In this document: positions 25,034-33,233 of the stretch, one piece after another
Position numbering within the stretch: the first letter of the stretch is position 1
How the letters are laid out: every line of letters begins with the position of its first letter
Notes under the pieces: generated by a model
Told to the model about the DNA's origin: nothing
Databases searched by the model: none
The model's input: the letters and a program-made list of their open reading frames with translations, nothing else
NCBI GenBank assembly: GCA_947588805.1
Contig: CANPYR010000015.1
Location: 1-45,828, forward strand
DNA from: an uncultured Clostridia bacterium
Lineage (GTDB): Bacteria > Bacillota > Clostridia > Oscillospirales > Ruminococcaceae
Direction: 5' to 3'
Length of the DNA stretch: 45,828 nt
Translations under genes and position numbers: made by a program

Positions 25034-25633
25034 ATGTCACTTTTCTTTAAATCAAAACCCTCCGGCCCCGTCGAATGGCTTATCGTCGGCCTCGGAAATC
25101 CCGGTACTAAATACGCCCGAACCCGCCATAACTGCGGCTGGCTTACTCTTGATAACCTCGCCGCTTCTCTCGGCGTTTCTTTAACGCGTATAAAATTTAA
25201 ATCAATGACCGCTCAGGCCGAGATCTCGGGCCATAAATGCCTTCTTATGAAGCCCACGACCATGATGAACAACTCCGGAGAAGCCGTCGCGGAAGCTATG
25301 AATTTTTATAAGGTGCCGATAGAGCGCGTGCTGGTCGTCTGCGACGATATCAATCTTGACGTGGGAAAGCTCAGGATAAAAAGAAAGGGCTCCGACGGCG
25401 GTCAGAAAGGTCTTAGATCTATAATCGCCCTCGCCGGCTCGGATAATTTTCCGAGGATCAAGATCGGAGTAGGCGCGAAGCCGAGTCCCGATTACGATCT
25501 TGCGGAATGGGTCACGTCGGAATTTTCCGAGGATGAGAAAAAAACGATTTTTGAAGCCTTCACACGCGCCGCAAAAGCTGCGGAGCTTATCGTTGACGGT
25601 CAGGTCGATAAGGCTATGAATATGTATAACTGA
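25034..25633 (+). CDS. pth: Peptidyl-tRNA hydrolase
   Basis: Releases peptides from peptidyl-tRNA dropped by the ribosome (spoVC in Bacillus). The signature VGLGNPGTKYARTRHNCGW contains the catalytic His32. MKPTTMMNNSGEAV and VVCDDINLDVGKLRIKRKGS are the other family blocks. The 199 aa include about 13 extra N-terminal residues. AGGAG lies 7 nt before the ATG. It is followed after 32 nt by mfd, and both are enclosed between repeat loci A and B. Confidence 0.97.
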   Translation: MSLFFKSKPSGPVEWLIVGLGNPGTKYARTRHNCGWLTLDNLAASLGVSLTRIKFKSMTAQAEISGHKCLLMKPTTMMNNSGEAVAEAMNFYKVPIERVLVVCDDINLDVGKLRIKRKGSDGGQKGLRSIIALAGSDNFPRIKIGVGAKPSPDYDLAEWVTSEFSEDEKKTIFEAFTRAAKAAELIVDGQVDKAMNMYN

Positions 25634-25665
25634 GCTTGAACCCGATAACGGGCAGAGGTAAATAT

Positions 25666-28600
25666 ATGAATTTTCTTATAACGCAAGCGTCCCGCCTGAG
25701 CCACATCCGCGAGCTTAACGAAGCTGTAGAAAAGGGTAGACTTCCCGCTTCGGTGAACGGTCTCTCCCCTGTTCATAAGTCTCACGCGGCGGCGGTGCTG
25801 GGACAAAGTCATAAGGTCCTGATGATTTGTCAGGACGAATCGAACGCCACAAAGACCGTTTCGGACATAAACGCCCTGTGCGGCTCTGAAGCGGCTGTTT
25901 TATATCCTGTAAAGGACTTTTCCTTTGCAAACATAGAAACCGTTTCTCCCGAATACATCCACAAAAGAATAAGCGCGCTTTACCGCATAAGCTCCGGTGA
26001 ATCGCGGGTTTTGGTATGCTCTGTGGAAGCCGCCATGCAGTCTGCGATACCCCCTGACAAGCTTTTCGACTTTACAATAGAGCTTTCGCAGGGAGAGCAG
26101 ATAGATCTTTCGGAGCTGTCAGAGCTTCTTATCGAGATGGGATATACCCGCGTTTCCAAGACCGAGGGAAAGGCTCAGTTTTCAGTTCGGGGAGCTATTC
26201 TTGACGTTTTCCCGGTATCTTCGGAGCTTCCCTACAGGATCGAGCTATGGGGGGATGAGATCGATACCGTTTCATTCTTCGATCCCGATTCTCAGAGAAG
26301 AATAGATACCGTAAAAAAGATCACCGTCACGCCGGCCCGAGAGCTTCTCATGCCGGACGAGGAGCTTAAGAAGGTTATAAGGGGCATGATAGCCGAAGTC
26401 TCGGGAAAGCACGGAGAAGCGATCAAAAAGAATCTATACAGCGATCTTGACGCGATAAATTCCGGGCTTGGGCTTGCAAGCCGTGACAAATATTACTCAA
26501 AGATTTACCCGCAGGGCGCGACCGTCTTCGACTACTTCAAGGACGGTATAACCGTCATAAGCGAGTATTCGGCATGTTCAGAGCGCGCGAGAGGGTATAC
26601 CGATCAGCTCCAGGAGGACATAAAGCTCCTGTACGAGGACGGGATCCTCTATAAAGAGACCGACGGGTTCTATATCGGCTTTCCCGAGCTTCAGCGGCTC
26701 GCCATGCGCACGTCTTTGATCTATATGGATACGTTCCTGCGCGGTTCGGACGTGAGGATAAAAACTCTTATCGGCGCGGAAGCGTTCCAGTCCTCGGGAT
26801 GGAGCGGCGAGAGCGAAGCTCTCTTCGAGGAGCTCTCAAACTACCGCGAGCGCGGCTTCTGCACGGTGGTTCTTGCGGGGAGCGAGAAGGCAAGGGATAT
26901 ACTTTTAAAGGATATAGAGGACGAGGGGTTTTCCTGTCAGGTCTTAAGCGATAATTCGACGTTTTCAGCAGGCGCCGTCTATGTGGGCGAGGAATCCCTC
27001 TCGGGCGGCTTTGAATATCCCGGGGCGAAGCTTGCGCTTATTACGAGGATGAAGGTCGCGAGCTCGAAGAAGCGCTCCGGGAAAAGGCCGGAAAATTCAA
27101 GAAAAATCAGCTCTATCGAGGATATCTCCCCCGGAGATCTCGTCGTTCACACCCTCCACGGCATCGGGCGCTTTACGGGAATTTCAAAAATCGAAACGAA
27201 CGGCGTTATCAAGGACTATATTACCGTCCAGTACGCCGGCGCGGATGTTCTGTACGTCCCTGTGACTCAGCTCGATACCGTCTCCAAATATATAGCTCCG
27301 GGCGACAGCGATTCGGTCAAGCTCTCTAAACTCGGCACTCAGGAATGGACGAGAACCAGGGCGAGGATCAAAAAAGCCTGCAAGGATATGGCCGACGAGC
27401 TTATAGCTTTATATGCAAAGCGCCAGGTCGCAAAGGGGTTTGAATTCTCCCCGGATAACGACTGGCAGGCAGAATTTGAAGAGCGTTTTGAATACGAGGA
27501 GACCGCAGATCAGCTTCGCTCTATCGACGAGATAAAAAGCGATATGATGAGAAAGATCCCGATGGACAGACTCCTCTGCGGAGACGTAGGCTTCGGTAAG
27601 ACCGAGGTCGCTCTTCGCGCGGCGATGAAATGCGTTTTGGATTCAAAGCAGTGCGCGATAATGGTTCCGACAACCGTTTTAGCTTGGCAGCACTACCAGA
27701 CCGCTTTAAGAAGATTTGCACATTTCCCGGTTACGATAGAGCTTCTTTCGAGATTCAGGACTCAGAAGGAGCAAAAAGAGATCGTTAAAAAGCTTGAACG
27801 CGGCGAGATAGATATAGTTATCGGCACCCACAGGCTTGTGCAAAACGATATAAAGTTTAAAGATCTCGGGCTTTTAATAATCGACGAGGAGCAGAGATTC
27901 GGAGTCGCCCACAAGGAAAAACTCAAGGAGCAGTACCCGTCGGTGGATATCCTCACGCTCTCCGCTACTCCTATCCCCAGAACCCTGAATATGGCTATGT
28001 CGGGGATAAGGGATATGTCGGTTATCGAGGAGCCGCCGCAGGACAGATACCCGGTCCAGACCTACGTCTTGGAGCACCAGCAAGGGATAATCATCCAAGC
28101 GATACAAAAAGAGCTTAGGCGCGGCGGGCAGGTATATTACATCCACAACAGGATAGAAACTCTCGAAAACTGCGCCTACAGGCTTCAGCAGGCTCTCCCG
28201 GACGCGAGGATAGGTATCGCCCACGGACAGATGGATGAGGAAAAGCTTTCCGATATCTGGAAACAGCTTTTGGAGGGCGAGATAGATATCCTCGTCTGCA
28301 CGACTATAATCGAGACCGGCGTGGACGTTCCGAACGTAAACACGCTTATAATCGAGGATTCCGACCGTTTCGGGCTTTCTCAGCTTTATCAGCTCCGCGG
28401 GCGAGTAGGGCGCTCTAACAGGCGCGCGTACGCTTATTTCACATTCAGAAGAGGGAGAGTTCTTACAGAAGTCGCCGCGAAAAGGCTGGAAGCGATCCGC
28501 GAGCTGACTCAGTTCGGCTCGGGATTCAAGATCGCTATGAGAGATCTTGAGATAAGGGGCGTGGGGTCGATTCTCTCCGCTAAGCAGCACGGGCATATGG

Positions 28601-29115
28601 AAGCGGTCGGGTACGACATGTATCTCAGGCTCCTGACCGAAGCGATAGCGGAGCAAAAGGGCGAAACGCCGCCGAAGGCTCCGGAGGACTGTTTGGTGGA
28701 TATATCAATAAACGCATATATTCCCGAGGACTATATCGAGGATCTTCCGCTCAGGATAGACGCATACAGAAAGATAGCGCAGATCCAGACCGCGGAGGAT
28801 TCGGAGGACGTAATAGACGAGCTTATAGACCGTTTCGGCGAGCCGCCGAAGTCGGTGACGGGGCTTATAGACGTAGCGCTTTTAAGAAATTCGGCTTCAA
28901 AGAACGGTGTGAGGGAGATATCGCAAAAAGGAGAATACATCAATTTCTTTATCAGAAATGAGAGCGCGAATCTTCCGGGGATAATGAACGTAGCGAAGGA
29001 GTATAAGGGCAGGATAAAGGTCGACGGTGCGAACGGGGTTCTGAGCGTCAGGGTGCAGAAGGGAGAGCCGCCGATGAGAGTGATGAAAGGGGTTCTGGGG
29101 GCGATGCAGAGGTAG
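25666..29115 (+). CDS. mfd: Transcription-repair coupling factor Mfd
   Basis: Removes RNA polymerase stalled at DNA lesions and recruits UvrA. Domains in order: UvrB-like N-terminal modules (1-340), the polymerase-interacting domain from about 490 (GDLVVHTLHGIGRFTG), and a RecG-like translocase. The translocase has Walker A GDVGFGKTE (from 639), the DEEQ box at 740 (LLIIDEEQRFGV), TLSATPIPRT and the RGRVGRS motif VI. The C-terminal UvrA-binding control domain begins about 1000. 1149 aa, standard size. The chosen ATG has AGAGG 8 nt upstream; a TTG at 25636 has no such site. Confidence 0.98.
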   Translation: MNFLITQASRLSHIRELNEAVEKGRLPASVNGLSPVHKSHAAAVLGQSHKVLMICQDESNATKTVSDINALCGSEAAVLYPVKDFSFANIETVSPEYIHKRISALYRISSGESRVLVCSVEAAMQSAIPPDKLFDFTIELSQGEQIDLSELSELLIEMGYTRVSKTEGKAQFSVRGAILDVFPVSSELPYRIELWGDEIDTVSFFDPDSQRRIDTVKKITVTPARELLMPDEELKKVIRGMIAEVSGKHGEAIKKNLYSDLDAINSGLGLASRDKYYSKIYPQGATVFDYFKDGITVISEYSACSERARGYTDQLQEDIKLLYEDGILYKETDGFYIGFPELQRLAMRTSLIYMDTFLRGSDVRIKTLIGAEAFQSSGWSGESEALFEELSNYRERGFCTVVLAGSEKARDILLKDIEDEGFSCQVLSDNSTFSAGAVYVGEESLSGGFEYPGAKLALITRMKVASSKKRSGKRPENSRKISSIEDISPGDLVVHTLHGIGRFTGISKIETNGVIKDYITVQYAGADVLYVPVTQLDTVSKYIAPGDSDSVKLSKLGTQEWTRTRARIKKACKDMADELIALYAKRQVAKGFEFSPDNDWQAEFEERFEYEETADQLRSIDEIKSDMMRKIPMDRLLCGDVGFGKTEVALRAAMKCVLDSKQCAIMVPTTVLAWQHYQTALRRFAHFPVTIELLSRFRTQKEQKEIVKKLERGEIDIVIGTHRLVQNDIKFKDLGLLIIDEEQRFGVAHKEKLKEQYPSVDILTLSATPIPRTLNMAMSGIRDMSVIEEPPQDRYPVQTYVLEHQQGIIIQAIQKELRRGGQVYYIHNRIETLENCAYRLQQALPDARIGIAHGQMDEEKLSDIWKQLLEGEIDILVCTTIIETGVDVPNVNTLIIEDSDRFGLSQLYQLRGRVGRSNRRAYAYFTFRRGRVLTEVAAKRLEAIRELTQFGSGFKIAMRDLEIRGVGSILSAKQHGHMEAVGYDMYLRLLTEAIAEQKGETPPKAPEDCLVDISINAYIPEDYIEDLPLRIDAYRKIAQIQTAEDSEDVIDELIDRFGEPPKSVTGLIDVALLRNSASKNGVREISQKGEYINFFIRNESANLPGIMNVAKEYKGRIKVDGANGVLSVRVQKGEPPMRVMKGVLGAMQR

Positions 29116-29135
29116 GGATGTAGGATAAGGCGGGT

Positions 29136-29716
29136 GAGAGAGGGAACTAAAAAGGTTTCGCCGGCCTTTCCTCAAAAGGCCGCAGGCTGTCTCCCCTTTT
29201 GACAGCTTCTGCTGTCAAAACCTGACCAGCCCGGGTGTAGAACGAAATGATATTCAGGAGCAGAAACCCTCGGGCGGCGGCGAGATTCGCGGGAGAGGGC
29301 GGGAAAACATTGCCGGTTTTGTGCCCGTTCGACTGCCCTCAAAAACAAAGCGTTAAAACTTGCTTTTCGGACTTCGCGGTCATAAACGACCGACCGCTCG
29401 TCCTCAAAGAGTTTTAATCGCGTTGTTAAACGACAGTCTCGGTTGTCTCACGGACAAAGCCCGGCAAGTTTGGCGGGCGCAGTCGGTAGTGATTCAGAAG
29501 ATATGCAGCGAATCTCGCCGCCGCTGACGCAACCGTCATTTCGCAGCAAATTAAATTTCTCAGTAGAAAGTTATAGCTACATTCCTCCCCGCCTTTCCAA
29601 AGCACAAAATAAAATTCATAAGCAGACTCCCCATAGCTTCCCACTTCTAACCTCTATCCCTCTATCTTCTAACCTCTAAAAGAGCAGGCTCCACAAGGAA
29701 ACCTGCTCTCTTTTTT
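29136..29716. repeat. Repeat locus B: inverted copy of the modular family
   Basis: Gene-free gap after mfd. Modules in order are the GGCCTTTcctcaAAAGGCC hairpin (29143-29187, shared with A), hairpin TTTTGACAG..CTGTCAAAA (29197-29220, shared with C) and outer arm GGCGGCGGCGAGATTCGC (29273-29290). Next come a segment matching C 45153-45210, the inner inverted repeat (29350-29368 with 29403-29422), a segment matching C 44957-45012, and the outer arm GCGAATCTCGCCGCCGC (29508-29525). CT-rich repeats of TTCTAACCTCTA (29645-29680) end it. The order is the mirror image of locus C. An internal 78-codon ORF spans repeat modules and is not considered a gene. Confidence 0.88.
29681..29716. terminator. 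Terminator after the MutS-like gene
   Basis: AGAGCAGG (29681-29688) pairs with CCTGCTCT (29702-29709), with T6 on the plus side and TTTT on the minus side. It closes the minus-strand operon and may also insulate locus B. Confidence 0.8.
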
Positions 29717-29739
29717 ATTCTATCCCGTCCCTAAATCCC

Positions 29740-31398
29740 TCACGCATTCTTCTGTCTCTTCTTAACTTCCTCGAAGCTTACGCCGAACTTCTCATAAATC
29801 GTCCTCGCGTATCCGAATTCCTGCGGCTCGTCGCGGACTATCCTGTAAAGCCTGCGGTTGTCGGCTGTCGTATCGACGGTGGTAACTATGCTTACAAGCT
29901 TAGTATCGCCCTCGACCTCCTCGTTAAGCCGTCCAAGGCTCTTCGCAAGCTCTAAAAGATGCGTTGCATATATCCCGCGTACTCCTACGCAGCGGAATAT
30001 TTTCGTGAGCTCTGTCGCGATATATACGCACTCGGTAGGCGTGGTAGACTGAATGGATTCGTTGAGAAGAAGAAGCGAATGTCGCGTCGCGGTATCAACC
30101 GTCTCCTTGAACTGCTTGCATTCCTGAGTGAAGCGAGATGTGTTGAGACCGACTTCCTCTTCCTTCGGAAAGTGGGTGTAGATATAATCCACGGGCGAAA
30201 TTTCGCAATCGGTGCAGGGAACATAAAGCCCGGCCTGAGCGAATACCTGAATTATGCCGACGGCTCTTGTGTATGTGGTCTTGCCGCCGTTATTCGCTCC
30301 TGTCAGAACAAAGAACCGCCCGTCGTCGTCGAATCTGCACTCGTTCGTGATTATCTTGTCTTTTAAAGATCCCATCGGATCGGAGCCTACCATCTGGATG
30401 TAGAACGAAAGGTCGAAGATCCCCTTCGCGTTCATCTTCCTCTCCTCCATCGGCAGGTACTTCGGTCTGCACATCTCAAGTCCCCTTGCGCGGACCGCTT
30501 CTACAAGCTTCTTCGCGCCGATGTAGAACGACATCTGATTCTCAAAGGTGAGAATGTCCTCGGTGGATTTTTTGAAGTATGCGCGTATAGCGGTATCGAG
30601 ATGGCTGATGTATTCCGAGTTTACCTCTTTAAGCTCTCTGAATAATGGCGCTTCAATATCGTTCACGCCGCCGTTTTCATTGTAAAGACTGTGAGTTTTT
30701 CCGATAGCCCTCCCCGAATCGCCGACTCTGTTAAAGAGCCAGTCGAAACGGCCTTTTTTCTTTATGGGATCCGTAGAAACGGATATAAGCATCGCTTCCA
30801 CGGGTCTCATCATATCGTCGAAGTTGATGCCTACCGTCACGCTCTTAACGCCTTTTGCAAGGATCCTTAAGCATTCGTCAGTCTCGCGTTTCACCTCGTC
30901 GAAGTACTCGGAATTAAATACCGCGGAAAAATATTCGGCCAGACCTTTAAGCGCTTCGGACTTGAATTTATCCTTGTTTTTCTGCATGAACTCGTGACAG
31001 GTGGTAATGCATTCGATAAACGTCTTAAGCGATTCGAGCCGCTGATTGAGCGCATAGAAGCTGTCGGCAAGCCCGAGCTTCTGGACGTTTATATGCTCGT
31101 TTATATAGAGCCTGTGGATGTTTTCATACAAAACGGCTTCGAGCGACGGAACTCTTAAAAAGTCCTCAAGAATGTCGAGACGGTAATTTAAAGTCTCGGG
31201 GTCGCATGACAGCTGAGTAAAGACCTTCATCGCGTTCTGCGAATACTCGGGGCATATAAGCCGCGAGAGCTGTTCAAGCTCTAAGTTGGTGATGTAGTCC
31301 TGCGGGAGCTTTGAAAGCGCCGCGCCGCGTTCAAGATGCGCTCTGCGGCTCTCCTCCGACGGATATAAAAGGTCTACAAGATGTATTTCGTCTGACAT
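29740..31398 (-). CDS. MutS-like ATPase lacking mismatch-recognition domains
   Basis: Protein of 552 aa with MutS core (lever/clamp helices) and ATPase, but no N-terminal mismatch-binding domain. Walker A is FVLTGANNGGKTTYTRA, followed by a Q/signature segment LNTSRFTQECKQFKETVD. Walker B is SLLLLNESIQSTTPTE, where the usual Asp-Glu is Asn-Glu. The C-terminal YATHLLELA replaces the canonical THY/F motif. Similar stand-alone MutS relatives occur in Clostridia with no settled function. The start at 31398 has GGAGG 8 nt upstream; the reading can be extended to 31452 but without support. It is the last gene of ackA-DUF1294-nadE-GNAT on the minus strand. Confidence 0.85.
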   Translation of the reverse strand: MSDEIHLVDLLYPSEESRRAHLERGAALSKLPQDYITNLELEQLSRLICPEYSQNAMKVFTQLSCDPETLNYRLDILEDFLRVPSLEAVLYENIHRLYINEHINVQKLGLADSFYALNQRLESLKTFIECITTCHEFMQKNKDKFKSEALKGLAEYFSAVFNSEYFDEVKRETDECLRILAKGVKSVTVGINFDDMMRPVEAMLISVSTDPIKKKGRFDWLFNRVGDSGRAIGKTHSLYNENGGVNDIEAPLFRELKEVNSEYISHLDTAIRAYFKKSTEDILTFENQMSFYIGAKKLVEAVRARGLEMCRPKYLPMEERKMNAKGIFDLSFYIQMVGSDPMGSLKDKIITNECRFDDDGRFFVLTGANNGGKTTYTRAVGIIQVFAQAGLYVPCTDCEISPVDYIYTHFPKEEEVGLNTSRFTQECKQFKETVDTATRHSLLLLNESIQSTTPTECVYIATELTKIFRCVGVRGIYATHLLELAKSLGRLNEEVEGDTKLVSIVTTVDTTADNRRLYRIVRDEPQEFGYARTIYEKFGVSFEEVKKRQKNA

Positions 31399-31421
31399 AT
31401 AATGTTCCTCCATTCTTCTGT

Positions 31422-32129
31422 TCAGATAAGTTTTGCCTCTATTTCGGTCCACGCCGGAACAAATCCGGAGCGGACAGCATTCTTTAAGGATGGGACATTA
31501 AACCACCAGCAGCTGTAAAAAGGGGTCTGTCCACGGATTATAATTTCATGTGCCAAAGTTGAGGTCAAAGCTGAGGCTACACCCCGGCGCCGATACTCTG
31601 AAAGAACGTCTATGCCTATCTGCAGCATATTTTCCGCGTCCTGAGAGGCGCCTGCAAGTCCTATAAGCTTTTCCCCGTCGTATGCGCCTACCGCCATTTT
31701 ATCAAGGTGCGGGCGCTTTTTTGAAAGTGCGTTCGACCACTCCGGAAGATACAGCTCAGAAAAGTCCTCCGGCTTCAGAAACCTGATCTCATAAGGGCAT
31801 GAAAGCGGATCTATATCATCATCTGCCGGCAGAAACCATACCGTCTCGAGCATGGGAATAAAGCCGAGGGTCGGAAGGTCGCACGGGCATAAATATTCAT
31901 GCTCAGAAAAATATGCGCTGACCTCCGGATACTTTATGTCTTTAACCGAAACGACCGAACAGCAGCCGTATCGAACCAGCAGAAAATCCGGCTCTGAAGG
32001 ATAAATAGCCTTGGCATTATTTGCGTGTCTTGACCGCAAAACCGTGTTTTTATCGCTCATAAAGTCGGAAGGCTCGCAGCCTACGTCCCGGGCAGACTGT
32101 CTCATCGCTTCGAAAAGAAATTTATTCAT
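31422..32129 (-). CDS. GNAT-family N-acetyltransferase
   Basis: Acetyl-CoA dependent acetyltransferase with unknown acceptor, 235 aa from MNKFLFEAMRQSARD. The GNAT domain lies in the C-terminal half. It has the core strand MAVGAYDGEKLIGLAGAS and the pyrophosphate loop VLSEYRRRGVASALTSTLA (R/QxxGxG/A). The last strands contain NVPSLKNAVRSGFVPAWTE, the usual N..S..A..GF motif. The N-terminal ~120 residues form a separate helper domain. Its ATG overlaps the nadE stop codon by 8 nt, so translation is coupled. Confidence 0.87.
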   Translation of the reverse strand: MNKFLFEAMRQSARDVGCEPSDFMSDKNTVLRSRHANNAKAIYPSEPDFLLVRYGCCSVVSVKDIKYPEVSAYFSEHEYLCPCDLPTLGFIPMLETVWFLPADDDIDPLSCPYEIRFLKPEDFSELYLPEWSNALSKKRPHLDKMAVGAYDGEKLIGLAGASQDAENMLQIGIDVLSEYRRRGVASALTSTLAHEIIIRGQTPFYSCWWFNVPSLKNAVRSGFVPAWTEIEAKLI

Positions 32130-32853
32130 ATTTAAAACAATCCATATATTTAAGCTTAAAAAGATTTGCCGCATGAAGCCTGTCAATCTTCGCCTTAACT
32201 CCTGGCTCCGGCTCTATCCCCTCTCGGATGTATCTGTCAAGAGTAAGATAGCTAAAGCCTAAATTATCCTCGTCCGTCTTTCCGCAAAGCCCGTCGAGCG
32301 GCGGCTTATCCACAAGCTCATCGGGAAGCTTAAGATATCTTCCTATCGCCTTTACTTCCTGAACGGTAAAGCAGGATATCGGACTAAAATCCCCCGCCGA
32401 ATCTCCGTAGCGTGTGGAATATCCCACCCAGTCCTCAGACATATTGCAGGTGTTGGCGACTCTGCCGTTATTTGACTGCGCGACAGCGTAAAGAACCGTC
32501 ATCCTGATCCTTGGCGGAATGTTCGTAAGCGTCTGCACCGACGGCTCAAACGGAAATGCCCTCTTAAGCGCCTCGACCGTCTCGCCGACGTTCACCGTCA
32601 TGCTCTTTATCTTAAGATGTTCAATAAGCTTCTTTGAGAATCCGATATCCGCTTGTTCGCCCTGCGGCATCATAACTCCTATTACACGGTCTTTGCCGAG
32701 AGCATTCGCCAAAAGCGCCGCGACTACCGAGCTGTCCTTGCCGCCGGATACTCCTACCACCGCGCTGCATCCCGGACCGTTTTTTTCAAACCACTCCCGG
32801 ATCCATAAAACGCACTTCTCAGCCGCGTCAGGAGCGTTAAATCTATACGGCAT
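32122..32853 (-). CDS. nadE: NH3-dependent NAD+ synthetase
   Basis: Amidates nicotinic acid adenine dinucleotide to NAD+ using ATP and ammonia. The P-loop GVSGGKDSS (residues 34-42) is typical of N-type ATP pyrophosphatases. Other family blocks are ANTCNMSEDWVGYSTRYGDSAGDF and PPLDGLCGKTDEDNLG. At 243 aa it lacks the glutaminase domain, so ammonia is the nitrogen donor. It is in the middle of a minus-strand cluster, 42 nt after the DUF1294 gene. Confidence 0.95.
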   Translation of the reverse strand: MPYRFNAPDAAEKCVLWIREWFEKNGPGCSAVVGVSGGKDSSVVAALLANALGKDRVIGVMMPQGEQADIGFSKKLIEHLKIKSMTVNVGETVEALKRAFPFEPSVQTLTNIPPRIRMTVLYAVAQSNNGRVANTCNMSEDWVGYSTRYGDSAGDFSPISCFTVQEVKAIGRYLKLPDELVDKPPLDGLCGKTDEDNLGFSYLTLDRYIREGIEPEPGVKAKIDRLHAANLFKLKYMDCFKYE

Positions 32854-32895
32854 AATATCCCATATCCCTTCTTTTCAGAATTTATAATTTATTCT

Positions 32896-33171
32896 TTATA
32901 TTTTAAAAGCTATGGCGATAAAGCCCGCGATATGTAAAACGAGCGAGAAGATATTTATCGCCCAGAAGTACCAATGCTTTGTCTTGTGATGAAAGGTCTT
33001 CATCCCCAAGACCGCTCCCGCGGCCCCGCCGATAAATCCCATTCCCAAAAGCGTTTTCTCGCTTATTCGCCACTCGCCCTTCACCGATTTTCTCTTGTCC
33101 GCTCCGTAAAGGACGAACGTTATCAGCGATACTAAGGCGATGTAAATAAGATAAAACAGATACGGTTTCAT
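32896..33171 (-). CDS. DUF1294 family small membrane protein
   Basis: 91-residue membrane protein with three predicted helices and the family signature YGADKRKSVKGEWRISEKTLL, then GFIGGAAGAVLGMKTFHHKT. The function is not known. Full length, between ackA and nadE. Confidence 0.87.
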   Translation of the reverse strand: MKPYLFYLIYIALVSLITFVLYGADKRKSVKGEWRISEKTLLGMGFIGGAAGAVLGMKTFHHKTKHWYFWAINIFSLVLHIAGFIAIAFKI

Positions 33172-33196
33172 AAATTAAAAACGTTATTTTCTTATT

Positions 33197-33228
33197 ATCC
33201 GGGCAGGGATCGTCCTCCCCGCCCGGAT
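33197..33228 (-). terminator. Hairpin after ackA
   Basis: ATCCGGGCgGGGA pairs with TCCCtGCCCGGAT around GGACGA, directly after the ackA stop codon. The downstream tract is A-rich rather than T-rich, so termination may be partial and allow read-through into DUF1294-nadE. Confidence 0.6.
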
Positions 33229-33233
33229 ATGAA

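Noticed and set aside
27874..28656. 260-codon open frame opposite mfd
   Set aside because: Antisense of the conserved Mfd helicase motifs; a coding artefact.
29443..29679. 78-codon ORF in repeat locus B
   Set aside because: It crosses several repeat modules, is not preserved in loci A or C, and lacks a ribosome binding site.
29645..29680. CT-rich direct repeats that might suggest a CRISPR array
   Set aside because: The repeats are about 12 bp, irregular and without spacers; they are the end module of locus B, mirrored in locus C.
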